Shown: positions 4,836-11,376 of the stretch, in pieces
Position numbering within the stretch: the first letter of the stretch is position 1
Layout of the letters: each line of letters begins with the position of its first letter
NCBI GenBank assembly: GCA_023387335.1
Contig: JAEWIF010000040.1
Span: 1-18,505 of the forward strand
Source of the DNA: Pseudomonadota bacterium
GTDB taxonomy: Bacteria > Pseudomonadota > Gammaproteobacteria > Burkholderiales > Burkholderiaceae_C
Length of the DNA: 18,505 nt
Direction of reading: 5' to 3'
Notes under the pieces: generated by a model
Database searches by the model: none
Seen by the model: the letters and a program-made list of their open reading frames with translations, nothing else
Told to the model about the DNA's origin: nothing
Program-made: the position numbers and the translations under genes

Positions 4836-7344
4836 TATTCTTGGTCTGAAATACTTTAAGCCAGAAGGGATTCCCCAAGTCTTCAAAGATATGAAGCGCT
4901 GGGCTATTTTTGAGCTGACGTACGAAGACGAGACCCTCGAAGTTCAGTCCAAACCTAAGAAACCTGCAAGAGCGCCATCAGGCCGTTCCTTCAGCACAAC
5001 AGTGCCTGAAGAGTGGATGACTTTCGACGACGCCCTGACACGTTGTATTCGCAATCGTGAAATGAAGATTAAAGCTGTACAGGGGAATATCACCTTTGTG
5101 CCGGCTTTGGTTGTTCCTCGCCAATGGTACTTTGTTGACCTGGACAACCATGAAGATAACCCAGACGTTGAAGCTACCCACAAAGCGATAATTGAAGGGA
5201 CTCGTGGTGCTTATGCCGAGACGTCAATCTCTGGCAAAGGGCAACACATTGCAATCCCTTTACCCTGGACTGCAGCAACATCTAAAGAGAAAGACGAACA
5301 GCTGGACATCAAAATCCAGAAGGCTGAGATGTTCCTGGTAATGACGGGTAACGTGCTGAGTGAGTTCAATGCTAATCCTGTTTCAGCCCGTGAATGGCAT
5401 GCAGCAATTGAGAAGTTCTTTCTTGAATCAAGCGCACCTGACATTGATGTTGAGTTTGAGCAAGACGAAGACCGTGGCGAAGAGTATGACAAAGAGCTGT
5501 ACGAACAGTTAGCCGACAATACTCGCTGGGCTTTAGAGCACTATCTTAGCGACTACGCACCAGACGGTGTTGGTGTGAGTAACGACGGTTCTGAACGTTT
5601 AAGCCGTATCTTAAAAGACTTGCTTCGTGTAACCCGTAACTATGAAGTTACACAACGCATCTTCATGGCCAGCAAAGCTGCAGCATACGAAGGTCGTCGT
5701 CCTAGCCGACATAACTTGTCTGTTGATAAGTACCATCAGTGGTTCAGTCGTGTCGGTAAGACTGTACTGAAAGAGCTACAACGTGACGGCTTATTCGTTA
5801 AGACTAAGTTTGCTCTTGACATCAACAAAGAGTTAACCAAAAATTCAGGTGTCTCCCTGGCTGAGAACGTTGAGTTCAAAGTCAACGACGATATTCTGCC
5901 TTCTGATGTATTTGTCAAGACGGCCCCGTCCGGGTTTAAACGGCTTATTGCTGAGATACAGGATAACATATCTCCGGCTAACAGGGTTAACGACTATGCA
6001 ATCGGCACAGCTCTTAACATCCTGAGCAACTGCGCTGGTCGCAAGTATGTTTGTCCAGTAGGCGGTCATGCTAACTTCCTGGTAACCAACATCATTCTTG
6101 TGGGTGGTTCATCAATCGGTAAATCGTTGTATACCGAGATGTTCCCACAAATCCAGGCAAGTTTACCCGACACATCGCCTATCAGCCTTAATCGTATTCC
6201 AAGGGAGCAGACTTTTGCAACCAGGACGTTTGCTGAACTGATGTCCAACCCGTCATACCATTCAGTCCAGTTGTTCTATCCTGAGTTTGGTCTGGCTTTA
6301 GGTTCAGGCTTACGCATGAATCCTAACAACCCGGACAACTTTCAGAAAGCTCTGATGGACGCTTCAACCAAGCGTAAGGTTGGTGGTATACTGACAGGTA
6401 TCAAACGTGCTAATGCTGATAATGATGTCAAGACAGTAAGCGAACCGTGCTACTCTATTCTGGGTGACTCCACTCAAGAGCTTATTCTTGACAACACCCG
6501 GAAGCAAGACTTCTCAAGTGGCTTTTTGCCCCGCTTCCTGTTCATCCCGAACTATGAACGAGCGGAGTTTGCCAAACCTGAGAAGGTAGGACGTCGACAG
6601 CAGATTCGCCGTACATCCTTTTCAAAGGAACTGATTGAGAAGCTGGAAGCAATCGCTTATGTGAATGCTATCCCGCCTAACGGTAAACTAAGGCACGACC
6701 CGATTCCTATCTACGACGAATCGGATGATGATGACTTCCTGTATGAGTACCAGTGCAATATTAATGACATGCGCCAGTATTACAGGGACAACGAAGTAGC
6801 ATCCGCCTTTGTGGGCCGAATGGGTGAGTATGTTTTCAATATAGCAGCGCTGATTGGCTTACTCGACAACTGGGATGCTCCTGTAATGACCAGGGACAAC
6901 ATCGAATGGGCTTACAAATACGTCCTTCGTTGTATAACCGCCTGGGTCAATAACACAAGCAGGATAGTCGCACCACCAACTACCAACGCCGAAGTAGTGG
7001 ACGGCTTCCTAAAAGTCTACAGGGACATTTTGGCCCTTTACACCAAAAGAGGCTGGAACGGTATTGTTAAGCATTATCCTGAAGGTGTTGTAAGAAGCTT
7101 ACGGGAAGACCATCTGAAAATGAACGGGCTTAGCATATATGCTATCCGGCAATCATTAAGTTGGTTTAAGTCCAATTACGGCTTTAACATAACCGCTAAT
7201 AACAAGGTTATTGACGGTATGTTGCAGGATATGATTGACCAGGACTATTTAGCAGTCCAAATATACAAACCCACAAGAGGGAAATCGGCAAATATCTACT
7301 GTTTAACCGAACGGGGATACGACGAAGCCAAGAAACTTAAGTAA
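4810..7344 (+). CDS. primase-polymerase / helicase fusion (DUF3987-like C-terminal part)
   Basis: An 844-residue replication protein. The N-terminal part looks like an archaeo-eukaryotic primase (Prim-Pol) domain: VDLDNH carries the metal-binding D110-x-D112 pair, SGKGQH (141-146) is the conserved nucleotide-binding S-x-G-x-x-H motif, and MTGN (178-181) matches the segment that follows in this family. A helical linker (about 230-390) leads to an ATPase resembling DUF3987 helicases. It has Walker A GGSSIGKS at 432-439 (Lys438) and a YPEFG Walker B-like segment at about 490-494, followed by FQKALMD. The C-terminal 100 residues look like a winged helix, suited to origin DNA binding. The first of two close ATGs is used because AAGG lies 9 nt upstream. 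It probably primes and unwinds phage DNA. A terminator follows immediately. Confidence 0.85.
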   Translation: MTMTSQPSDILGLKYFKPEGIPQVFKDMKRWAIFELTYEDETLEVQSKPKKPARAPSGRSFSTTVPEEWMTFDDALTRCIRNREMKIKAVQGNITFVPALVVPRQWYFVDLDNHEDNPDVEATHKAIIEGTRGAYAETSISGKGQHIAIPLPWTAATSKEKDEQLDIKIQKAEMFLVMTGNVLSEFNANPVSAREWHAAIEKFFLESSAPDIDVEFEQDEDRGEEYDKELYEQLADNTRWALEHYLSDYAPDGVGVSNDGSERLSRILKDLLRVTRNYEVTQRIFMASKAAAYEGRRPSRHNLSVDKYHQWFSRVGKTVLKELQRDGLFVKTKFALDINKELTKNSGVSLAENVEFKVNDDILPSDVFVKTAPSGFKRLIAEIQDNISPANRVNDYAIGTALNILSNCAGRKYVCPVGGHANFLVTNIILVGGSSIGKSLYTEMFPQIQASLPDTSPISLNRIPREQTFATRTFAELMSNPSYHSVQLFYPEFGLALGSGLRMNPNNPDNFQKALMDASTKRKVGGILTGIKRANADNDVKTVSEPCYSILGDSTQELILDNTRKQDFSSGFLPRFLFIPNYERAEFAKPEKVGRRQQIRRTSFSKELIEKLEAIAYVNAIPPNGKLRHDPIPIYDESDDDDFLYEYQCNINDMRQYYRDNEVASAFVGRMGEYVFNIAALIGLLDNWDAPVMTRDNIEWAYKYVLRCITAWVNNTSRIVAPPTTNAEVVDGFLKVYRDILALYTKRGWNGIVKHYPEGVVRSLREDHLKMNGLSIYAIRQSLSWFKSNYGFNITANNKVIDGMLQDMIDQDYLAVQIYKPTRGKSANIYCLTERGYDEAKKLK

Positions 7345-7348
7345 AATC

Positions 7349-7386
7349 AAGGGCTTATGTAGTAAAATACGTAAGCCCTTATTTTA
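7349..7386 (+). terminator. intrinsic terminator after primase gene
   Basis: AAGGGCTTA and TAAGCCCTT form a perfect 9-bp stem (7349-7357 with 7372-7380). The loop can extend pairing with GTA/TAC, and the stem is followed by ATTTTAT and a T-rich stretch. It begins 5 nt after the stop codon. Confidence 0.85.
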
Positions 7387-7480
7387 TATACTCTTTTTGC
7401 TCCGGTAGACTAGTTATGGAATAAATAAACCGTGTTTTTCGAATTAAGTGCACTTAAGCTACTGTTTTATATACTCTTTT
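7382..7480 (+). repeat. 16-bp direct repeat pair
   Basis: TTTTATATACTCTTTT occurs identically at 7382-7397 and 7465-7480, 83 bp apart, in the non-coding region after the primase gene. Confidence 0.8.
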
Positions 7481-7758
7481 CTTTTTACATGAATTAGTAA
7501 ATATATGGAGGCATTTATAAAGAAAAAGGGGGGTAAAAAGGGGGATACAAGTACCGGATAAAAGGGGGTATATATTTATTTATTATTATTATTATTATTA
7601 TATATTATTAATTATATTAGAAGTAATAAAAACAGCTACTTAGAGGCGTCTATATGTATGATCCGGTTTATCTCTTTATTAATATCAGAACCGGATGAAA
7701 AAAATTTACGCCGGTGAAAAATAATAAAAAACCGGATTGATAAATAAATCTGTAGACG
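7387..7758. other. AT-rich non-coding region, candidate replication origin
   Basis: No gene can be supported here. The region holds a 16-bp direct repeat, three G-runs (7528-7533, 7540-7544, 7564-7568) in a purine-rich strand, an ATT trinucleotide tract (about 7575-7616) that would melt easily, and a cluster of ACCGGAT heptamers in both orientations (7553-7559, 7661-7667 inverted, 7690-7696, 7731-7737) with a further CCGGT at 7711. It lies directly downstream of the primase-helicase gene. Iteron-like repeats next to an AT-rich unwinding tract suggest an origin; this is inference. Confidence 0.45.
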
Positions 7759-7787
7759 TTTACAGTGTAAAATAAATGTGCTACAAT
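7759..7787 (+). promoter_or_regulatory. promoter for the resolvase-like nuclease gene
   Basis: TTTACA, 17 nt, TACAAT preceded by TGC (extended -10). The -35 overlaps the small palindrome TTTACA-G-TGTAAA. The ATG follows about 54 nt after the -10 box. Confidence 0.7.
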
Positions 7788-7841
7788 ATTTATCAATGTT
7801 GCTGATTACCAAATCTTTGAATTGTATACGAGGCTGAATAA

Positions 7842-8273
7842 ATGGTAAATATTAGAGCGAAGGGGCAGAACTTTGAGCGTAAAATGGCTAAAAAGTTTAA
7901 TAGCTCGTTCGGATTAACTGTTGAGCGCAATCTTCAACAGTCTATTAATGGCGGGGATGACTTGCTGGGCGTACCGTTTTTCAGCGTTGAACTGAAGAAG
8001 CACAATACCAAGTCTATCGGAACATGGTGGAGACAGTGTGCGGCATCAGCAAAGGCTCAGAACAAGATGCCAGTGCTTATATACGAACTACCAAGAAAAC
8101 AGCCTACCGTGGTGATGAATAAGGCTGATGTGATTGACTGTTTTCCAAGTGGCACGACTTTTAACGAGGCATCAAATCGCCTCTTTGTGGGTCTAGTAGA
8201 ATTAACATGGGAACAATTTTGCCGGGTCTACAACTATTACGTTGCGCCCGGCACTCAATATCACGTCAATTAA
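7842..8273 (+). CDS. PD-(D/E)XK nuclease, Holliday junction resolvase-like
   Basis: A 143-residue protein. The residues GGDDLLG (37-43, Asp39/Asp40) and VELKK (49-53, Glu50-x-Lys52) have the spacing of a PD-(D/E)XK nuclease core. Glu12, in the first helix (FERKMAKKF), matches the conserved helix-1 Glu of this fold. Size and layout fit the archaeal Hjc-like and phage resolvase-like endonucleases that trim or resolve branched DNA before packaging. The exact substrate is not shown by the sequence. The ATG has GAGG 10 nt upstream and its own promoter. The 3' end overlaps that of the convergent gene 8270-8455 by four bases, with no terminator visible between them. Confidence 0.75.
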   Translation: MVNIRAKGQNFERKMAKKFNSSFGLTVERNLQQSINGGDDLLGVPFFSVELKKHNTKSIGTWWRQCAASAKAQNKMPVLIYELPRKQPTVVMNKADVIDCFPSGTTFNEASNRLFVGLVELTWEQFCRVYNYYVAPGTQYHVN

Positions 8274-8455
8274 TCTTGTTTCAGCTCGTCACAAATGACA
8301 CGCTGATTTTTGGCAGGGATAATACCAAGATTCAGTAAGGTGTATGGACTATCGGCGGCACATTGTTCAACGGTAGTCCATTCAGGTTTGGATTCAACAA
8401 TTTTGTAGCTACAATCATGAGTAGCCACACATGTTGCCAGGATTAAGCCAATCAC
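8270..8455 (-). CDS. small exported or lipoprotein-like Cys-rich protein
   Basis: A 61-residue protein with a GTG start. A short hydrophobic N-terminus (MIGLILATC) ends at Cys9 and resembles a minimal lipobox (LATC), though Thr before Cys is unusual. Three further cysteines (15, 32, 55) in a short polar domain suggest disulfides outside the cytoplasm. It is the last gene of the tiny-gene operon and is coupled to its upstream neighbour by a GTGA overlap. AAGG lies 9 nt before GTG. The function is unknown; a periplasmic or envelope role is inferred only from the N-terminus. Confidence 0.6.
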   Translation of the reverse strand: MIGLILATCVATHDCSYKIVESKPEWTTVEQCAADSPYTLLNLGIIPAKNQRVICDELKQD

Positions 8456-8631
8456 AAGTAATCACCTTCAACCAGGAACTCAAACAATTGGTTGTAAACG
8501 TTGCAACCTTTAGCGAAAGAGCTTTCAGCAGGTTTACCATCGCGGACGATCATCATATACTCACCGCCATGGATGTCCACCCAGTATTGCATGCCACCTT
8601 TGACCGGGTTACGTTGTAAGAATTTAAACAT
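8452..8631 (-). CDS. unknown small protein, 59 aa
   Basis: A 59-residue protein beginning MFKFLQRNPVKGGMQYW and ending FLVEGDYL. An AAGGAG site is ideally spaced before the ATG at 8631, its start overlaps the upstream stop (TAATG) and its stop overlaps the downstream GTG (GTGA), so it is firmly part of the coupled chain. The GGMQYWVDIHGGEYMMIV part looks like a small antiparallel beta sheet. No family recognised. Confidence 0.7.
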   Translation of the reverse strand: MFKFLQRNPVKGGMQYWVDIHGGEYMMIVRDGKPAESSFAKGCNVYNQLFEFLVEGDYL

Positions 8632-8876
8632 TATTTGCTCCTTATTCCAAGTTTATTCAATAACCAAATTGTCATGTCAACCCAGGTTAACGGTACAGTT
8701 TTCGGGGGTTGATAATTCCAGCAGCTTGCAGTTCTTTGTATTTCTGCTTGGCGCCGCTCCGCTTCGCGTAATACCGCATCGTCAGAAGTGCCGGCAGAAA
8801 AAAGATCGGTAACACCAGATAAATCGCGTTGATTAACACGTCGAGCAATGTCATATAAATCATCCTTAGAAAACAT
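8631..8876 (-). CDS. unknown protein, 81 aa
   Basis: An 81-residue protein beginning MFSKDDLYDIARRVNQRD. The first half is charged and helical (VLREAERRQAEIQ); the end is more hydrophobic (TWVDMTIWLLNKLG), possibly an amphipathic helix that touches membranes. The ATG lies inside the last codons of the 41-aa membrane peptide, with no clear ribosome binding site, so translation is probably coupled to that gene. Function unknown. Confidence 0.65.
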   Translation of the reverse strand: MFSKDDLYDIARRVNQRDLSGVTDLFSAGTSDDAVLREAERRQAEIQRTASCWNYQPPKTVPLTWVDMTIWLLNKLGIRSK

Positions 8877-8991
8877 AAGCCAATACCATAAGAATTATCA
8901 GAAAGATCCCAACCAGCTTCCTCATTGCCCGACCTTCAGCATATGCAGGATTCACAACAGAATACTCAACAACATGTTTACAGCGGACCAT
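8866..8991 (-). CDS. 41-aa single-pass membrane microprotein
   Basis: A short gene with GGAGG 4 nt before the ATG at 8991. It encodes 41 residues. A polar N-terminal half begins MVRCKHVVEYSVVNPAY, then a basic flank (RAMRK) is followed by a hydrophobic segment to the end (LVGIFLIILMVLAYVF). One C-terminal transmembrane helix with a cytoplasmic N-terminus (positive-inside) is expected. Its stop overlaps the next ATG. It is the first gene after hairpin H1 and the internal promoter 9078-9106. Function unknown. Confidence 0.65.
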   Translation of the reverse strand: MVRCKHVVEYSVVNPAYAEGRAMRKLVGIFLIILMVLAYVF

Positions 8992-9013
8992 AAGGCCTCC
9001 ACTTGTGGGTTAA

Positions 9014-9052
9014 TTCAATCATGAGGACTTTTGGCAAATCCTCATTGTTGAA
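9014..9052 (-). repeat. intergenic hairpin H1 of the small-gene operon
   Basis: On the minus strand, TTCAACAATGAGGA and TCCTCATGATTGAA form an outer and an inner stem with a two-nucleotide internal mismatch and an 11-nt loop. It starts right after the stop at 9053 and shares flanks with H2 and H4, while the inner stem differs. Confidence 0.7.
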
Positions 9053-9253
9053 TCACTCTATCATTACCTGAACTACTATTATACACTCTTTATTGAAGCG
9101 GGTAAACACTTTTCCACCATTGGTGCGTTTAGCCCCTGACTTTAGAGCTGACTGGCACCAGATATTCCATTCCTCAACTGTCAAGAATTTTTGCTCAGCT
9201 TTGGGTGGCAATCCATTGGCAAGGTCTACCGTAGTAAATTTGACTAATGGCAT
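9053..9253 (-). CDS. unknown small basic protein, 66 aa
   Basis: A 66-residue protein beginning MPLVKFTTVDLANG. GAGG lies 7 nt before the ATG, which overlaps the upstream stop by one base (TAATG). The middle is helical (LTVEEWNIWCQSALKSG) and the second half basic (AKRTNGGKVFTRFNKE). The 3' end carries an embedded leftward promoter (9078-9106). No family recognised. Confidence 0.7.
   Translation of the reverse strand: MPLVKFTTVDLANGLPPKAEQKFLTVEEWNIWCQSALKSGAKRTNGGKVFTRFNKECIIVVQVMIE
9078..9106 (-). promoter_or_regulatory. internal promoter for the 8991-to-8270 block
   Basis: Minus strand TTTACC, exactly 17 nt, TATAAT, lying inside the 3' end of gene 9053-9253. A transcript would begin just before hairpin H1. 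Confidence 0.6.
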
Positions 9254-9642
9254 TACTTGACCTCAAATTTTGACTCGTCATATTCCGGATCAGTCACGTC
9301 CCGGGTCGCACAATTTTTGATTGCCTCCCAGTAACGTTGGGCATCATCGCCATCGGCATAAACTGTCCAGTGGCCGTAACCACCTTCAAATCTGTCCCAG
9401 GCTTGTTCCCAGACTTTGCCATCTTCCAGCTTGTACCAAGTTGGACGACTGTCAAACTCGCGGATTGGATGGTACCCCATCAAAGGATTCATCAGGTCAA
9501 TAATGTCTTCCCGACTAATCTCCTGGTTCTCCCACAACACCGTCATGAATTGCTCAAACTTGAAGGCGTTTGGCAGAACTTTGATGACTTCACCATCACG
9601 ATATACGGTATAGGCGCCATCTTCGCATTTTGCACTGTACAT
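9253..9642 (-). CDS. unknown acidic protein, 129 aa
   Basis: A 129-residue protein. The ATG at 9642 follows AGGAGAG; an in-frame upstream ATG (9675) would place the ribosome site inside the gene and is rejected. It opens with a beta hairpin (MYSAKCEDGAYTVYRDGEVI). It is rich in aromatics (WYKLEDGKVWEQAWDRF, GYGHWTVYADG) and acidic overall, which suggests a compact alpha/beta fold. It is the first gene after hairpin H2. Function unknown. Confidence 0.7.
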   Translation of the reverse strand: MYSAKCEDGAYTVYRDGEVIKVLPNAFKFEQFMTVLWENQEISREDIIDLMNPLMGYHPIREFDSRPTWYKLEDGKVWEQAWDRFEGGYGHWTVYADGDDAQRYWEAIKNCATRDVTDPEYDESKFEVK

Positions 9643-9665
9643 GTTTCTCTCTCCTATTGATATAA

Positions 9666-9710
9666 TTTCAATCATGAACTATCACAACTTTGGATAGTTC
9701 ATTGTTGAAA
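9666..9710 (-). repeat. intergenic hairpin H2 of the small-gene operon
   Basis: On the minus strand, TTTCAAC-AATGAACTATC and GATAGTTCATGATTGAAA pair as an outer TTTCAA stem and a 10-bp inner stem. It begins right after the stop at 9711. The flanks match H1 and H4; the inner stem sequence is different but still paired. Confidence 0.75.
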
Positions 9711-9890
9711 TCACTTCAATTTGTTAAGTATTTTGGTCAATAACTCAACCCTTTCTTCCTGGTCAGTAGGGTCAAAGTTTTCAATTGACTCCTTCCAGTC
9801 CTCCAGCAGTTCCTTTTCATTAAATATTGAAATGTCAAGAAATTCAACCAATAACTCAACTTCTTTTTTAGTCAATTTCAAATCTTTCAT
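9711..9890 (-). CDS. small helical protein, paralogue of 11029-11202
   Basis: A 59-residue protein beginning MKDLKLTKKEVELLVEFLD and ending ELLTKILNKLK. It aligns over its whole length with the 57-aa product of 11029-11202 (shared pattern MK-x-L-L-x-x-x-E-x-ELLV-LD, then LLE, then LL-x-I-L-KLK). The two are therefore tandem-region paralogues of one family of two-helix proteins. The ATG overlaps the upstream stop (ATGA). Function unknown; small charged helical proteins of this kind often bind host proteins, but that is inference. Confidence 0.7.
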   Translation of the reverse strand: MKDLKLTKKEVELLVEFLDISIFNEKELLEDWKESIENFDPTDQEERVELLTKILNKLK

Positions 9891-10144
9891 AATGCATCCA
9901 CCCAAGCCATAACTTTTGCCAGTCTTACAACGTCTTCATGGTCCCGCTCGCCATCAGAAAATTCGCTGGCGATGATACCCATAATTGACGCCAGATTCAT
10001 GTTGATGATGTAGGCGTGTTGGCGCACTTCATCAATTCCTGAATCTATCACCAGTTCCGCAAATTCTTGTGAACCTTCATCCCATTCAGCCCAATACTGC
10101 TCAGCATAAAAGTCCAGTTCTTTTTTCATCTCAACGTCAGTCAT
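9887..10144 (-). CDS. unknown helical protein, 85 aa
   Basis: An 85-residue, acidic, almost entirely helical protein beginning MTDVEMKKELDFYAEQYW and ending MAWVDAL. GAGGAG lies 8 nt before the ATG. It sits between two other very small genes, 5 nt after one stop and overlapping the next start. No family recognised and no membrane segment. Confidence 0.7.
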   Translation of the reverse strand: MTDVEMKKELDFYAEQYWAEWDEGSQEFAELVIDSGIDEVRQHAYIINMNLASIMGIIASEFSDGERDHEDVVRLAKVMAWVDAL

Positions 10145-10149
10145 TTTGA

Positions 10150-10308
10150 TTACTCCTCAGAACCTGAAAATTTGTCGTCAATGGCTTCAACAATATAATC
10201 AAGAGTTGAAGTGTGAGAACTATCAGAAAAAGTGCCCATCTTCTCTAACTCAATCATCATATCCCGCAAGGCCATCGCCTGGTCTTTGGTCAGTTTGATT
10301 TTAAGCAT
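10150..10308 (-). CDS. unknown small protein, 52 aa
   Basis: A 52-residue protein beginning MLKIKLTKDQAMALRDMM. The ATG at 10308 has AGGAGAG 5-6 nt upstream; a longer frame to 10350 is rejected because it would run through the ribosome site and hairpin H3. The opening MLKIKLTKDQ resembles the first strand and helix of the 59/57-aa paralogue family, so distant kinship is possible. First gene after H3. Confidence 0.65.
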   Translation of the reverse strand: MLKIKLTKDQAMALRDMMIELEKMGTFSDSSHTSTLDYIVEAIDDKFSGSEE

Positions 10309-10342
10309 GTTTCTCTCCTGTTGATTGTGAATAATTTCAATT

Positions 10343-10365
10343 GATGGCACTACTTGAGTGCCATC
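10343..10365 (-). repeat. intergenic hairpin H3 of the small-gene operon
   Basis: GATGGCACT (10343-10351) and AGTGCCATC (10357-10365) make a perfect 9-bp stem with a 5-nt loop just after the stop at 10373. The leader that follows it (TTGAAATTAT ... AGGAGAGAAACATG) is nearly the same as that after H2. Confidence 0.75.
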
Positions 10366-10372
10366 TCAAAAA

Positions 10373-10933
10373 TTACTCTTCAGTTTCTTGGGTTTCAGGT
10401 TTTACTTCAGTTTCAGGTTTTTCACCAGTTACTGACTTGCCCTCAGTCACTTTACCAGATTTTACATCATTCCGGTAGTATGACATATATGACTGGATAA
10501 CTCTTTTGGCTTTGATGTCATCCGCTTCCATCCCACAGGCTTTCATGGCATCAACTAGTGCCAATTTGGAATCTTCCTTATCCATCAGGTTATAGTCCTT
10601 AAATACCAGATAACAAGTGTCCTTGGTAGATGGACCAGATGACTTCCGGGCCCCGCCATTGGAAGATCTTGATGCCACAACTTTGACCTCTTCAACTTCC
10701 AGTTGGTTCAGTTCATCAAACAATGCCTTCACCAGCACTTCTTTGGAGTCTTTGACAGTTACAGAACTTTCATCATTAAGGGACTTAATCATCTTAATGA
10801 TCTGGTTATTGGCAAAGTACTGAAGACTATCCATCTGCACTACAATAGTCCCAAGACTTTCAGTAGTCAGACCAGATTTTACAGACTCAACAGAAAAGGC
10901 GGAAGTCAGGTAAACATAGTTGATAGTAGTCAT
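10373..10933 (-). CDS. two-part protein of unknown function, 186 aa
   Basis: The largest gene of the small-gene operon, 186 residues. The ATG at 10933 is preceded by GAGGA 7 nt upstream; a longer frame to 11011 passes through hairpin H4 and is rejected. The N-terminal 100 residues form one alpha/beta domain (MTTINYVYLTSAFSVESVK ... ALFDELNQLEVEEVKVV). A Ser/Gly/Lys linker (SRSSNGGARKSSG) leads to a helical domain (about 120-165) with basic residues (DDIKAKRVIQSYMSYYRND), then a repetitive Lys/Pro/Glu/Thr tail (EKPETEVKPETQETEE). It might bind nucleic acid or a host protein. No family recognised. Confidence 0.7.
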   Translation of the reverse strand: MTTINYVYLTSAFSVESVKSGLTTESLGTIVVQMDSLQYFANNQIIKMIKSLNDESSVTVKDSKEVLVKALFDELNQLEVEEVKVVASRSSNGGARKSSGPSTKDTCYLVFKDYNLMDKEDSKLALVDAMKACGMEADDIKAKRVIQSYMSYYRNDVKSGKVTEGKSVTGEKPETEVKPETQETEE

Positions 10934-10987
10934 TGATGTATCCTCATTGATAGAATTTTTGATAAGTGTCAATCCTTGACAAGTAAA

Positions 10988-11026
10988 TCCAATCATGAGG
11001 ACTTTTACCAAGTCCCCATTGTTGGA
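10988..11026 (-). repeat. intergenic hairpin H4 of the small-gene operon
   Basis: On the minus strand, TCCAACAATGGGGACTT and AAGTCCTCATGATTGGA pair with a 5-nt loop, using the outer and inner stem layout of H1 and H2 (one G-U pair). It starts 3 nt after the stop at 11029. The outer stem has TCCAA/TTGGA in place of TTCAA/TTGAA, a compensatory change. Confidence 0.75.
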
Positions 11027-11028
11027 AA

Positions 11029-11202
11029 TTACTTCAACTTATCCAGAATTGATTGGAGTAACTTGACCCTCACTTCCTGGTCTTTGACATCCCTTCCACT
11101 CTCCCTGTCATATTCCAACAGGTCACTTTCCATAAATAAGGTTGTATCCAGTTGGTCAACCAATAATTCCAATTCTTCTTGGGACAATTCTAAAACTTTC
11201 AT
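11029..11202 (-). CDS. small helical protein, paralogue of 9711-9890
   Basis: A 57-residue protein beginning MKVLELSQEELELLVDQLD and ending LLQSILDKLK. AGGAG lies 7 nt before the ATG; the longer in-frame extension to 11295 overlaps the upstream gene and lacks a site. It aligns end to end with the 59-aa product of 9711-9890, so the operon has grown by duplication. Two charged amphipathic helices joined by a DRESGRDVKD turn region are expected. Function unknown. Confidence 0.7.
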   Translation of the reverse strand: MKVLELSQEELELLVDQLDTTLFMESDLLEYDRESGRDVKDQEVRVKLLQSILDKLK

Positions 11203-11206
11203 CTTA

Positions 11207-11356
11207 TTACTCCTGATATTTAACAACTTGGGATTGGATAAAGTCAACACAATCTTCCACATCCATTGACTCAAAGTCTGGAACTGGACCTTCATTTATA
11301 TTGACACACCAAAGCCCTTCATTGGTATCATACCAAAGTGTATAGTTGTCCTTCAT
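11207..11356 (-). CDS. unknown acidic protein, 49 aa, first gene of small-gene operon
   Basis: A 49-residue acidic protein beginning MKDNYTLWYDTNEGLW and ending SQVVKYQE. It has GAGGTG before the ATG at 11356. It is the first gene after hairpin H5 and the boxA leader. An N-terminal beta hairpin rich in aromatics is followed by a helix (VEDCVDFIQSQVV). No family recognised. A longer frame to 11410 would run through H5 and is not supported. Confidence 0.65.
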   Translation of the reverse strand: MKDNYTLWYDTNEGLWCVNINEGPVPDFESMDVEDCVDFIQSQVVKYQE

Positions 11357-11376
11357 AATAGTCACCTCTTGTATTA

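Noticed and set aside
7505..7561. 18-codon frame beginning at an ATG in the non-coding region after the primase gene
   Set aside because: No ribosome binding site precedes the ATG, and the peptide is only Lys/Gly-rich low complexity from the G-runs.
7528..7568. Possible G-quadruplex from G-runs
   Set aside because: Only three long G-runs are present, separated by up to 19 nt, so a standard four-run quadruplex is not supported.
8431..8812. Two rightward frames over 8431-8812
   Set aside because: They run antisense to a chain of leftward genes that have overlapping starts and stops and good ribosome sites.
9666..9710. Reading H1-H5 as ordinary intrinsic terminators
   Set aside because: The stems are good, but no run of U follows on the transcribed strand, and further genes of the same operon lie downstream.
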